Part shown: piece by piece, positions 17,515 through 24,952 of the stretch
How positions within the stretch are numbered: the stretch's first letter is position 1
Layout: each line of letters starts with the position of its first letter
Assembly (NCBI GenBank): GCA_023301565.1
Contig: JALZUO010000008.1
Span: 1-37,044, forward strand
DNA: 37,044 nt
Reading direction: 5' to 3'
Source of the DNA: Oligoflexales bacterium
GTDB lineage: Bacteria > Bdellovibrionota_B > Oligoflexia > Oligoflexales > JALZUQ01
The notes under the pieces: model-generated
Seen by the model: the letters and a program-made list of their open reading frames with translations, nothing else
What the model was told of the DNA's origin: nothing
The model's database searches: none
Translations under genes and position numbers: made by a program

Positions 17515-17550
17515 AAAAAAAATTCCCCGGCCGAAGCTGGGGATTTTTTT
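17515..17550. terminator. Bidirectional intrinsic terminator
   Basis: Stem CCCCGGC / GCTGGGG (one G-T pair) with CGAA loop, flanked by an A-tract on the left and seven T on the right, so it can end transcripts from both the DUF1338 gene and the convergent barrel gene. Confidence 0.85.
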
Positions 17551-17577
17551 AATGGTTTTGCTAATGTGCTTAGCTTT

Positions 17578-18552
17578 TTATTTTGCTTCTGCGTCAGGAC
17601 CCAAAACCCAGCTTGTAGAAAGAAGGACGTTTTGGTTGATCTGAGGACCGTCAACCAAAAGAGGCTCAGTCAAGCTTCTGAATTGGTAAACAAGAGATGC
17701 CCACTTAACAATTTTGAAGTCAACGCTTGCGCCGAATTCACGTGTTGTTAGAGAAAGGATGTTGCGGTCACCTTCCTCATCAGAGTCCGTAGAAACTGGA
17801 GAGAATGCTCTAACATAAGCAGTGTAGCCGATTTTGTCTTCTACAAGGTCACCTTTTGCGTCTAAGCCTGTTTCGATACCAAACATAGAAGTGCTACTTA
17901 GTCTGTCACGTCCGAATGCGCCATTTACTTCTTGTACAGTGTATTGGTCGTCAGCGAAAATTTGACGAGTACCAAAACCAACACGGCCTTCAATAGAGAT
18001 TGGCTTGCTGCTGTAAACCTTGAACAATCCACCGACTGTTGCTTGAAGACGTATAACGCCGAACGAGTCAGTTAGCTCTAGTTCGCCACCAGGAACGCTT
18101 GGAGAGTAAAACTTGCCTTCGAATACGTTGGTCAACGCGTTAACGCTTGCATATGGAGATAGCCAAGGAAGACTATCGATGTTGAATAGGTACAAAGAGT
18201 CGCCGCGAAGCTCATCTGTTGTTAGTACAAATTCATCTAAAGCTGGAGACTGAGTTACAGACTCAAAAAGAGATAGACTGTTGCGAACTTCGTGGTTTCC
18301 AGCGCGGTAGTCAGCGTTGAAAATAACCCCTAATGAACCAGTTAGAGACTCACCGTCAGCTTTTCCTGGAACGTTTTTATTGTGGTTGAAGTTACCGCCA
18401 ACATTTACGGTACCTTTTTTAGTCCAACCCTCTTTTGCGCCTTCAGTTTTGGCAACATTTTTCGGGGAAAGACTGTCAACTTGTGCAGATGCAACGCCTG
18501 TGATTGCAAGCGAGAGGCCAAGGCCCAAAATCAAATTCATCGTTCTTTTCAT
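17578..18552 (-). CDS. Outer-membrane beta-barrel protein, DUF3078/DUF481-like
   Basis: Signal peptide MKRTMNLILGLGLSLAITGVASA/QV. The mature part alternates polar and hydrophobic residues in many short strands (GTVNVGGNFNHNKNV, SLGVIFNADYRAGNHEVRNSLSLFE, VTTDELRG-type turn, FKVYSSKPISIEGRVGFGTRQ) and ends in an aromatic-rich strand (LLSTSWVLG), as outer-membrane barrels do. The GxxNHN and tDELRGD patterns recall DUF3078 or YdiY/DUF481 proteins, whose roles are poorly known. GGAG lies about ten bases before the start. The long leader carries a perfect 14-bp palindrome, so expression may be regulated. Confidence 0.65.
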   Translation of the reverse strand: MKRTMNLILGLGLSLAITGVASAQVDSLSPKNVAKTEGAKEGWTKKGTVNVGGNFNHNKNVPGKADGESLTGSLGVIFNADYRAGNHEVRNSLSLFESVTQSPALDEFVLTTDELRGDSLYLFNIDSLPWLSPYASVNALTNVFEGKFYSPSVPGGELELTDSFGVIRLQATVGGLFKVYSSKPISIEGRVGFGTRQIFADDQYTVQEVNGAFGRDRLSSTSMFGIETGLDAKGDLVEDKIGYTAYVRAFSPVSTDSDEEGDRNILSLTTREFGASVDFKIVKWASLVYQFRSLTEPLLVDGPQINQNVLLSTSWVLGPDAEAK

Positions 18553-18585
18553 ATGCTATCTACTCCTTAAACTTAGCTCATACTT

Positions 18586-18599
18586 GCGTTACGTAACGC
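18586..18599. promoter_or_regulatory. Perfect palindrome GCGTTACGTAACGC upstream of the barrel gene
   Basis: Fourteen bases with exact dyad symmetry, 34-47 bases before the barrel start codon and just upstream of its Shine-Dalgarno. Could be an operator for a dimeric regulator; no matching regulator is identified. Confidence 0.35.
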
Positions 18600-18734
18600 T
18601 AGCTGTTTCAGCACATGGCCCTGACAATTCAAAGGCCTGAGGCCGCAGACTAGCATTCGCACTCGGTCAATTCCAGTAAGCTTTTCGAAATAATGCCAAA
18701 AATATGGGCGAATAGCTTGATTTGAATACAATTT

Positions 18735-18763
18735 AAAAAAGCAGCGAAAGAACGCTGCTTTTT
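18735..18763 (-). terminator. Intrinsic terminator of the minus-strand lipoprotein gene
   Basis: Stem GCAGCG / CGCTGC with AAAGAA loop, flanked by A6 on the left and T5 on the right. Read on the minus strand it follows the lipoprotein stop by about 20 bases and ends in TTTTTT. Confidence 0.85.
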
Positions 18764-18784
18764 AGTGCATCTTAATTGTGGCTA

Positions 18785-19582
18785 CTATCGAGGTATGCAA
18801 CCTACACGGTTTTCGCCTGTAAAAACTAGGACACCATTTTGCTGTCTACAAGTTAAATTAGGGTCATTTATGGTTAAATCATAGGACTGATTGAACTGAG
18901 TTTCTGCAACAGATGTCATTCCAATAATTCTTGGTGTTCCAGATGCTGCATTACTCATATCTACAACTGGAACGGCAATTTGTCCGTTGCTTAGCCTAGA
19001 GTTCGACAGGCTTTCAGGGATTTCTCCTTGAACCGGTGCAGTCGCAGTCGCTGGAAGAGCACCTTGAGGCACATTATTTGTTTGCGGTGTTGCCGGCGTA
19101 CTTGATGCCTGGATAGCTACAGGGGTTGCGGCTATGTTGTTTGGGTTGGTCGCTTCGACTTCTACAATAAAACTTTTCATAGTATTCGGGTTGATATTGC
19201 CGTCGATAGGGGTGCCCACGTACAGTTCCATGCTTTCAAACTGTGCCAAAGAAGCTAGCGTGGCAGCGTCTTCAATAGCATGAATATTTATGCCATCGAT
19301 TGTGCCTTTTGCAGCAAGAGGTATGGTTCCTTGACCGCTAAAGCATTGCTCTGCCGAAGTTTGTGGTTGGCACAAGCGAACAACCGTGTTTTCGGCGGAT
19401 GCGACAATCATATTTTGCAATCTAGAGTTTGCGTCAATCGTTAAACCGACTTGAACATCGTTTTGATTGACGCCTAAAACGCCAGATGTCTGCGGCAAGC
19501 AAGCGACAGAAACAAAACAGGATGCGATAAACCAGCCTATAAAGTTTGAGCGAACCTTTGTTTGATGTCCTTTAATATTCAT
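18785..19582 (-). CDS. Putative lipoprotein of unknown function
   Basis: No family recognised. The N terminus is basic, then hydrophobic (FIGWFIASCFVSVAC), with two candidate lipidation cysteines, Cys22 (IASC) and Cys28 (SVAC). The mature protein has an N-terminal beta-rich part with a Cys pair (RLCQPQTSAEQCF), a central low-complexity linker rich in Thr, Pro, Ala and Asn (about residues 140-180), and a C-terminal part with another Cys pair (LTCRQQNG...RVGCIPR). Disulfides are likely, which fits an exported place. It has its own terminator, and is divergent from birA across 192 AT-rich bases. Confidence 0.7.
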   Translation of the reverse strand: MNIKGHQTKVRSNFIGWFIASCFVSVACLPQTSGVLGVNQNDVQVGLTIDANSRLQNMIVASAENTVVRLCQPQTSAEQCFSGQGTIPLAAKGTIDGINIHAIEDAATLASLAQFESMELYVGTPIDGNINPNTMKSFIVEVEATNPNNIAATPVAIQASSTPATPQTNNVPQGALPATATAPVQGEIPESLSNSRLSNGQIAVPVVDMSNAASGTPRIIGMTSVAETQFNQSYDLTINDPNLTCRQQNGVLVFTGENRVGCIPR

Positions 19583-19740
19583 TTTATTAACTCTCTCCCA
19601 AGATTTTCTTTTCAGTTCTCTTTCCTTGATGGTTGCAATTGAGGTTCCAATTTGAATTCGAGCCTGGGACTATTTTTAGTTAATAATTACAATTATTTAT
19701 GGATTTAGCTGAATTAGATAACTATTGCTCAAATGGTCGG

Positions 19741-19757
19741 TGTCAACTAGTTTGACA
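19741..19757. promoter_or_regulatory. Inverted repeat TGTCAA-N5-TTGACA in front of birA
   Basis: Exact 6-bp arms with a 5-base spacer, about 18 bases before the birA start and just before its GGAGGG. A similar TGTC...GACA dyad lies at 25874-25891 before the TIGR02147 gene. Operator role is inferred. Confidence 0.35.
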
Positions 19758-19774
19758 GTTCCGGAGGGCTGAAA

Positions 19775-20533
19775 GTGGTTTCGATCGAACATATAAATAC
19801 CTGTGAATCAACCCAAGACGAGGTAGCAAAGAGAGTTAAAAGCCAGCAAGTACCTTTCTGGGTTTCGGCTTCTCTTCAGAGCAAGGGCCGGGGGTCGCGG
19901 GGTAAAAGCTGGGAAAGCACAGGTGGCGGCGTCTATGTATCTGGGGTTCTTCCAAGCCTAGGCGGGTATATTCCAGGTCACACTTCTTTGGTTGGGGCAC
20001 TGCTGGCAAAGTTTTTGATGGATAAGCTTCAACAAAACCAAACAAAACAAAATAAACCAAAAATTTGGCTAAAATGGCCTAATGACATTTTGCTCGAACA
20101 GAACGGAGCGTTCTCGAAGGTTGCTGGCGTCTTGTGTGAGTCGTCTACTATAGATAAGAAAACATTTATTACGGTTGGTATTGGAGTGAATGCTGCGCAG
20201 CAAGGGTTTGCTCTTGAGCAAGAAGGCCTTTCTCTTAACCTGCCGGCGGCTTCATTGGGTGAAAACCCAGATAAATTTGACGTCCCTGCCTTTGCTAGCA
20301 GTTTAGCTACCTATCTACAGAGTTATTGGGTGGGTACCTTAGAGGCTGCGCTGCAAAAAAGCTGGCAGCAGGTCGATCCGGTGCCCTATTGGGTAAAAGG
20401 CACAGAGACTCTTCAGCACCAAAGTGTCCTTGCGGATGGCTTTCTTCAACTATCCGGTCTTTCAGATTCACAAATGCAAACAACCTGGACCGAAAGAAAA
20501 CAAGGTTGGGTTCCTTCCATAATTCCGGGGTAA
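19775..20533 (+). CDS. birA: Biotin--[acetyl-CoA-carboxylase] ligase, no DNA-binding domain
   Basis: Attaches biotin to the biotin carrier domain of acetyl-CoA carboxylase and similar enzymes through biotinyl-AMP. Motifs: CESTQDE, the biotin-binding loop SKGRGSRGKSW (about 37-46), LKWPNDIL and KVAGVLCE, then GIGVN. The protein starts directly at the catalytic domain, so it cannot repress the bio operon as E. coli BirA does. The GTG start is preceded by GGAGGG. A CAAAA-rich stretch encodes DKLQQNQTKQNKPK, a small polar insertion before the KWPND strand. It heads a likely operon with coaX and an MscS-type gene; birA-coaX neighbours are common in bacteria. Confidence 0.92.
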   Translation: MVSIEHINTCESTQDEVAKRVKSQQVPFWVSASLQSKGRGSRGKSWESTGGGVYVSGVLPSLGGYIPGHTSLVGALLAKFLMDKLQQNQTKQNKPKIWLKWPNDILLEQNGAFSKVAGVLCESSTIDKKTFITVGIGVNAAQQGFALEQEGLSLNLPAASLGENPDKFDVPAFASSLATYLQSYWVGTLEAALQKSWQQVDPVPYWVKGTETLQHQSVLADGFLQLSGLSDSQMQTTWTERKQGWVPSIIPG

Positions 20534-20605
20534 GCCTTAGCTTGAAAGTTGCTGCATATGCTGGGGCAGACTAAGATCAATAAAACAAACAGGTACAAAA
20601 AAACT

Positions 20606-21412
20606 ATGAGTAAAAAAGGAATCATCGAAGTCGGTAACTCTACGCTGAAGTTTTATGACGGTGCGCGTAAAAGGCTGCATAAAGTAGAGTGGAAAAGCGT
20701 AGATCTGGGCGCATCCGTTTTACAAGCCATAAAATCTTATGATGAGTGGATGCTTTTTGGCACACACGCAAAAACCCTTGATAAAGTTCTTGCCGTTTTC
20801 ACTGCGCACGGAAAGGCGCCTGTTAAGCCTCAAAAACGCCAAGAACTGTTGGACACCGAATATAAAATTGATGAGCTTGGCATCGACAGGTACCTTGGTA
20901 TCCTTGGAGCATTGGATGTTGTCTCTTCTAAGGGTGACAGCAAAGACATAAATACCTGTGTCAATACCTGCGTCGTGGGCGCCGGTACCGCATGGACGCT
21001 GGATTTTGTAAATCACGGACAGCGCCACATAGGTGGAGGTATAGCTCTTAGCCCTGCGAAGACTCTTCAAGCTCTTTCAGAAAAAACAGGAGGTCTTCCG
21101 GACCTGTCTTTGGAGTTAAGAGATTGGGACTGGGCAAACACCCCGCAAAGTTGGACAAGCACGAAAGGTGCTATTGCGGGAGCCTTAAAAGCACAGTTCA
21201 AAGGTGTTTTTAGCGAGATGCTTTCTTCTGTTCAGCCAAAGGAAAACAAGCTGCACTCTACGGAATCTACCTTAATCCTTATTCATGGCGGCGGTGCACC
21301 CTTAGCCCAAAAGGCTTTGGAGCAACTTGGTTATAAAAGCGTAATAGTTCCAGAGCTAGCCTTCATCGCTGCAGAAAAACTATGGCATAATAAGAAGGTA
21401 GAATCGTTCTAG
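20606..21412 (+). CDS. coaX: Type III pantothenate kinase
   Basis: First step of coenzyme A synthesis: ATP-dependent phosphorylation of pantothenate. Visible motifs of the ASKHA-fold CoaX family: N-terminal IEVGNSTLKF (phosphate 1), GIDRYLGILGA, VGAGTAWTLDFV, GGGIALSPAKTLQAL followed by TGGLPDL, and TKGAIAGAL. The frame begins at a TTG at 20549, but homologues start just before the IxxGNT strand, so the ATG at 20606 (MSKKGIIEVGN) is preferred. The first motif has Glu-Val-Gly where most CoaX have Asp-Ile-Gly, a mild deviation at a residue that helps bind metal or phosphate. It follows birA closely. Confidence 0.85.
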   Translation: MSKKGIIEVGNSTLKFYDGARKRLHKVEWKSVDLGASVLQAIKSYDEWMLFGTHAKTLDKVLAVFTAHGKAPVKPQKRQELLDTEYKIDELGIDRYLGILGALDVVSSKGDSKDINTCVNTCVVGAGTAWTLDFVNHGQRHIGGGIALSPAKTLQALSEKTGGLPDLSLELRDWDWANTPQSWTSTKGAIAGALKAQFKGVFSEMLSSVQPKENKLHSTESTLILIHGGGAPLAQKALEQLGYKSVIVPELAFIAAEKLWHNKKVESF

Positions 21413-21448
21413 TTTTTGTTTAAAGTTCGGGTGAAAGGAATTGCTCGC

Positions 21449-22546
21449 GTGGAATCTTTTGTTGATATTTTACAGATGTTTTGGCTACACCTACAAAGTT
21501 GGGTGCCTTTTTTCTTTACGGTAGCTCTGGGAGTAGCGTGCTTTAAAGCTTTTCATTGGTTAGCGAAAAGCCCAAAGATGATTTTACTGCCAGATAATAA
21601 ACTCATCAAGCAAATGATCAGCGCCTTCATAGCTATATCTTTTTTGATGTTTGCTGTCCTCACTTTACCCATCGAAAGTGAGGCTCGCGACTACGCCATG
21701 CAAATGTTTGCTTTGTTTATCACAGGCGCTATCGCGCTTGGGTCCACTTCTCTTTTGGGTAATACCATGGCAGGGTTTATGCTCAAGGCCCTGCAGTCGT
21801 TTCGTCCGGGTGATTTTATCCGGGTTGATGGCATGCTTGGAAGGGTTTCCGAGCAAGGGCTGTTGCACACAGAGATCCAAAACGAGCAGCGTAACCTAGT
21901 AACGTTGCCAAACCTTTTTCTTGTTACCAAACCTTTTGAGGTTCTTCCTAAAAGCGGGACGGTCGTATCTGCGACGGTTTCTCTTGGCTATGACGTGCAT
22001 CAATCAAAAATCACAAAACTTCTTAAAAAAGCTGCTTTAGATGCAGACCTTACTGACCCTTTCGTACACGTCATGGAGCTAGGCGATTTTAGCGTCTCTT
22101 ATAGAATTTCTGGTCTTTTAAAAGAAGTAAAGTTTTTGGTTTCTGCTCGCTCCGAGCTTCGAGCAAATGTCTTAGATTTCTTGCATGAAGGTGGGATTGA
22201 AATCATGTCACCAAACTTTATGAACCAAATCCCGATCACAGACGGGCGGGCGTTCATCCCCAAAAAACCAAGGAAGGTTGCAGACTCTGGTCCCAAAGAG
22301 AAAGCTCCGGAAAGTATTATTTTTGACAAGGCGAATCAGGCCGAAAGCCGCGACAACTTGATGGAAAAAACTAAAGAGCTTGAAGAGAAGATAGCAGTTC
22401 TCAAAACACAAAAATCTGAAACCAAAGAAGAAGCTATCCAAAAAGAGCTTGAGAGCAGAATCGAGATGCTGACGTCGCAGAAGGAAAGAATCCTAAAATA
22501 CCTAGAAGCTAAGACGATTGAAGAAAACACGGGGTCGAAGATGTAG
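21449..22546 (+). CDS. MscS-family mechanosensitive ion channel with a C-terminal coiled coil
   Basis: Inner-membrane channel family that opens on membrane tension to relieve osmotic shock. About three membrane helices are seen: VPFFFTVALGVACFKAF, MISAFIAISFLMFAVLTLP and the pore-lining TM3 ITGAIALGSTSLLGNTMAG. Next comes the MscS beta domain (FRPGDFIRVDGMLGRVSEQGLLHTEI...LVTLPN) and the cytoplasmic cage domain. The last 70 residues are a charged coiled coil (NLMEKTKELEEKIAVLK...), not usual in E. coli MscS. The frame opens at a TTG at 21416, but the GTG at 21449 has AAAGGAA eight bases upstream and is preferred. Last gene of the birA-coaX unit, convergent with the Rsm22-like gene. Confidence 0.85.
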   Translation: MESFVDILQMFWLHLQSWVPFFFTVALGVACFKAFHWLAKSPKMILLPDNKLIKQMISAFIAISFLMFAVLTLPIESEARDYAMQMFALFITGAIALGSTSLLGNTMAGFMLKALQSFRPGDFIRVDGMLGRVSEQGLLHTEIQNEQRNLVTLPNLFLVTKPFEVLPKSGTVVSATVSLGYDVHQSKITKLLKKAALDADLTDPFVHVMELGDFSVSYRISGLLKEVKFLVSARSELRANVLDFLHEGGIEIMSPNFMNQIPITDGRAFIPKKPRKVADSGPKEKAPESIIFDKANQAESRDNLMEKTKELEEKIAVLKTQKSETKEEAIQKELESRIEMLTSQKERILKYLEAKTIEENTGSKM

Positions 22547-22566
22547 TTTTTAAGGGTAGTGCTGGC

Positions 22567-23655
22567 TTAAGCCAGGGTCTGTCCTCTCATTTTTTCAGAG
22601 CGCCCTGGTTTTTTACGTATTTCACCGTCGGGTTTACATATAAGCATCTTTTCAGCGCCGTTTCTTTCACGGGGTCTTCCGACTAGAATTCCACCCTCTA
22701 GTTTTTTTATCTCATCTTCACAGCCATGCTGGTTCCAAAAAACATAACCAGACACTCCCAGGCGGCTTCTGTTGTGCGTAGCTTTGGGAGCCCCTGGTAA
22801 CAAAACAGCTGGGATTTTTTTAGAGCCCTCTACGGAAACCTCAGAATAGCAGCGGTCCTTTTGTTTGACCGACTCTCCTGTCCCCATTGGGCATGTAGCT
22901 TGGTGGGGGCACGGGTAAAGAACAGGAAGTTCTAAAAGTCTGGCCTGCTCTTTTACTTTATGCATATAAATTGCCTGCTCTTCCATAGCTGGCTCTAGCC
23001 AGATCAGCAATACAGGTCTTTTTTCTTTTAGGTTTGCAATGCAGTTTAAAAGGTTTGAGCGAAACCGTTCGCCTACGGTCCCACGCATTTCGTTTGCAGT
23101 GTAGCCGAGGCATATTAAAAGAGGTCTGGTGTCATTTGCCAAGTATCGCTCAAAATCAAGGTCATGCAAGGATACTTTAAGGCTTTTTTTCTGCTTGGCC
23201 CTCGAGCCAATTTCAGCTGCTTTAAGTGCAGGCTTAGAAAGGTCTACCCCAAGCCATCTTTCAGCAGGTCCAAGCACGTCTTCGGCAGCGCTTGACAGTG
23301 CCCCCGTCCCGCATCCTAAATCAATGCAGTCGTAACCTTCTTTGAATCTTTCAAAAACCGCTGGATGCCGCGTTTGAGCTCTGCTTAAGACTTGCTGGGC
23401 TCTCAACCATTGAAACGGGTGGAAACCAATCAAATACGCCGACACAGAGCGTGCGTTGGCAACAGTTCGAGTGCTTAGGTTTGCGCGCCCCGTATTGTAA
23501 GTGAGCCAAAGTGCCTCGACTTCGTTTCTGCACCTAGACTGCAGTCTTTTGCACCAAGAAATCGCTTGTTTGGGCGTGCAGCTGTCAGGGTCTATGCCCC
23601 ATTTGGGAGGAACAATTGCTGAGACTTGTTTTATAAATGTATTTAAATCGATCAT
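22567..23655 (-). CDS. Rsm22/METTL17-like small-ribosomal-subunit protein, methyltransferase fold
   Basis: Member of the Rsm22 family, known best from the mitochondrial small-subunit assembly factor METTL17, which carries an iron-sulfur cluster. The Rossmann fold is seen at YDCIDLGCGTGALSSAA and GVDLSKPALKAAE, followed by family blocks LGYTANEM, LIWLEPAMEEQAIYMHKVK and the Cys set YPCPHQATCPM with DRCYSEV that would ligate the cluster. The frame extends to a TTG at 23697; the ATG at 23655 with AGGG five bases upstream is preferred. A perfect palindrome CTGGCTTAAGCCAG straddles the stop codon. The role in bacterial ribosome assembly is inferred from the family. Its upstream region carries one copy of the 30-bp repeat. 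Confidence 0.85.
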   Translation of the reverse strand: MIDLNTFIKQVSAIVPPKWGIDPDSCTPKQAISWCKRLQSRCRNEVEALWLTYNTGRANLSTRTVANARSVSAYLIGFHPFQWLRAQQVLSRAQTRHPAVFERFKEGYDCIDLGCGTGALSSAAEDVLGPAERWLGVDLSKPALKAAEIGSRAKQKKSLKVSLHDLDFERYLANDTRPLLICLGYTANEMRGTVGERFRSNLLNCIANLKEKRPVLLIWLEPAMEEQAIYMHKVKEQARLLELPVLYPCPHQATCPMGTGESVKQKDRCYSEVSVEGSKKIPAVLLPGAPKATHNRSRLGVSGYVFWNQHGCEDEIKKLEGGILVGRPRERNGAEKMLICKPDGEIRKKPGRSEKMRGQTLA

Positions 23656-23669
23656 GAGGACCCTGTCGT

Positions 23670-23699
23670 AACATGAACCATTGGCAATACCCAGCAAAT
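23670..23699. repeat. 30-bp direct repeat, left copy
   Basis: Contains ACCATTGGCAATACCCAGC and matches the copy at 24906-24935 at 29 of 30 positions, with weaker similarity for about 15 further bases on the left side. It abuts the Rsm22-like start region. Confidence 0.9.
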
Positions 23700-23907
23700 A
23701 TTACTAGGGGCCTAAAACGGCCGTATCCCAGATCTGCCTCGCTCTATTCGAAGGCCTTGCTAATCATACCCCTGGCATCTCAGATGTTTAGCTACAAAGC
23801 CCGAAGCTGGCTGCAGGTCAGCTTGCAATTAAGAGTGGTTTTACATACGTCCGGCAGAAGCCGAAAATGTGATTTGAATTCCCTACCCACCTTGCTGTCA
23901 TCTTAAT

Positions 23908-24207
23908 TTATTCTAGGAGTATACGATCTTTTAAAACTTTTTTTCGGTATGCTTCAATTAGTTCATTTTCTAGTACAAAATCAATTTTATAAGGAAAGTT
24001 TGATTGTTCGAAAAACTCTCTTGCCTCTGCAAGTAAAAGTGCAGTTTTTTTTGATGAGCCTTCGATGAGAAGATCTAAATCAGAGTACGTGTTGTGGCTG
24101 CCACGAGCTCTTGAACCAAACACGTAGACCTTTGTTCCGATATTAGATAACGGGTTTACCAAGTTTTTTTTCAAAAAATCAATTTGCTCTTGCGTAAGTC
24201 CAAACAT
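23908..24207 (-). CDS. mntA: MntA-type nucleotidyltransferase antitoxin
   Basis: Minimal nucleotidyltransferase of the DNA polymerase beta superfamily. Motif GSRARG (residues 31-36) is followed by YSDLDLL with the two metal Asp at 43 and 45, and a third acid in YKIDFVLE. Characterised MntA proteins neutralise HepT by adding AMP to a Tyr in its RX4HXY motif. The frame opens with a GTG at 24210, but the ATG at 24207 shares one base with the upstream hepT stop (TGATG), a classic coupled start. At 99 residues it is a normal length. It is the second gene of a two-gene unit. Confidence 0.88.
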   Translation of the reverse strand: MFGLTQEQIDFLKKNLVNPLSNIGTKVYVFGSRARGSHNTYSDLDLLIEGSSKKTALLLAEAREFFEQSNFPYKIDFVLENELIEAYRKKVLKDRILLE

Positions 24208-24566
24208 CACTCTTCCGCCAATTTGGCATGTAAAGATTCAAAGTTTGGAAAAAATGCCTGAGCGAATGAATACACTCTTTCTGCAATTTGCTCGTTGTAG
24301 GTATGTGAAGACAGGTTTCTCTCGTCGATTGCCTGCAGCCAGAGGATTGCGTCAACGATCAATCCGTTTTGAGCCATTTCCCGCACGACCTGTTTTGGCC
24401 CCGAAGTGCTTGTTCCTAGATATTTTTTGGAGGACTTCCAAGATAGCTCAACACAAAACTCAAACCTTTGTATCGATGCATCTCTTGCAATTGAATCCTT
24501 CCGTGCGTCCAGTGCTTCTCGCAATGCCCCTATAGCTTTTGCAAAAGTTGAAAAATCATTGCTCAT
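24207..24566 (-). CDS. hepT: HepT-type HEPN toxin (HI0074 family, nucleotidyltransferase substrate-binding protein)
   Basis: All-helical HEPN protein of the type encoded next to MNT antitoxins. The RX4HXY motif is intact as ERNLSSHTY (Arg83, His88, Tyr90), the RNase active site whose Tyr is AMPylated by the partner in studied systems. RFEFCVELSWK is the usual N-terminal family block. Start ATG at 24566; AAGGGG lies 12 bases upstream. A likely promoter with a dyad sits at 24604-24642. The unit is bounded by direct repeats, suggesting horizontal gain. The target RNA is unknown. Confidence 0.88.
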   Translation of the reverse strand: MSNDFSTFAKAIGALREALDARKDSIARDASIQRFEFCVELSWKSSKKYLGTSTSGPKQVVREMAQNGLIVDAILWLQAIDERNLSSHTYNEQIAERVYSFAQAFFPNFESLHAKLAEE

Positions 24567-24603
24567 ACCTGCAGGTACCCCTTTAAATGCGACCTACACT
24601 AAG

Positions 24604-24642
24604 ATCTACAGTATAGATTAGTTTCTTGGTGGAAATAGTCAA
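24604..24642 (-). promoter_or_regulatory. Likely hepT-mntA promoter with overlapping dyad
   Basis: On the minus strand, TTGACT (24642-24637) and TAATCT (24620-24615) are 16 bases apart, a fair sigma-70 pair. The inverted repeat ATCTA-N5-TAGAT (24604-24618) overlaps the -10 box, 38 bases before hepT, and could be an autoregulatory operator. Confidence 0.45.
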
Positions 24643-24789
24643 GAATGCTTCTACTTAGTTATCAAAATTTGTGGGTTTTACGTACCATAAGCTCGGAGAG
24701 TTTTGTCGTCTTCCTAAATACCAGATAAACCCATCATCATTTTTTGAGCCCTTCTTAGGTTTTTGGGGCTAGGGCTGTTGTCTTCTCGC

Positions 24790-24815
24790 ACATGTGAGCT
24801 TTACATGTAGGCTTT
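24790..24815. repeat. Imperfect 13-bp tandem duplication
   Basis: ACATGTGAGCTTT is followed at once by ACATGTAGGCTTT; they differ only in GA versus AG. Probably a local slippage product. Confidence 0.6.
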
Positions 24816-24905
24816 GCTAAAACACTTGATGCGCAAAATTTCTATGAAGAAGATAGTTTTGAAAAAAGCCTGATGTATTTAAACCGACCAGGATCACCTT
24901 GCCGA

Positions 24906-24935
24906 AACATCAACCATTGGCAATACCCAGCAAAT
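24906..24935. repeat. 30-bp direct repeat, right copy
   Basis: 29 of 30 identical to 23670-23699 in the same orientation, 1236 bases away. It ends 17 bases before the start codon of the EI24-type gene. Confidence 0.9.
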
Positions 24936-24952
24936 TGCTAGAATAGAGTCTT

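Larger units (their letters stand above)
24567..24952. other. Intergenic stretch between hepT and the EI24-type gene
   Basis: 386 bases without a credible ORF. It holds the likely hepT promoter with a dyad (24604-24642), a 13-bp imperfect tandem repeat (24790-24815) and the right copy of the 30-bp direct repeat (24906-24935). The rest may be decayed sequence; no tRNA or known RNA was seen. Confidence 0.6.

Noticed and set aside
20549-20605. TTG start at 20549 for coaX
   Set aside because: It would add about 19 residues ahead of the conserved first strand, with no ribosome-binding site.
22562-22575. Perfect palindrome CTGGCTTAAGCCAG at the Rsm22-like stop, considered as a terminator
   Set aside because: No T-run follows on either strand, and it lies partly inside the coding end.
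23673-23906. 77-codon plus-strand ORF over the repeat
   Set aside because: No ribosome-binding site and no protein-like pattern; it overlaps the repeat and the Rsm22-like upstream region, so it is probably chance.
23700-23907. Possible tRNA or attachment-site remnant beside the left 30-bp repeat
   Set aside because: A TTCAAAT string is present, but the flanking bases do not pair as a T-arm and no cloverleaf can be drawn.
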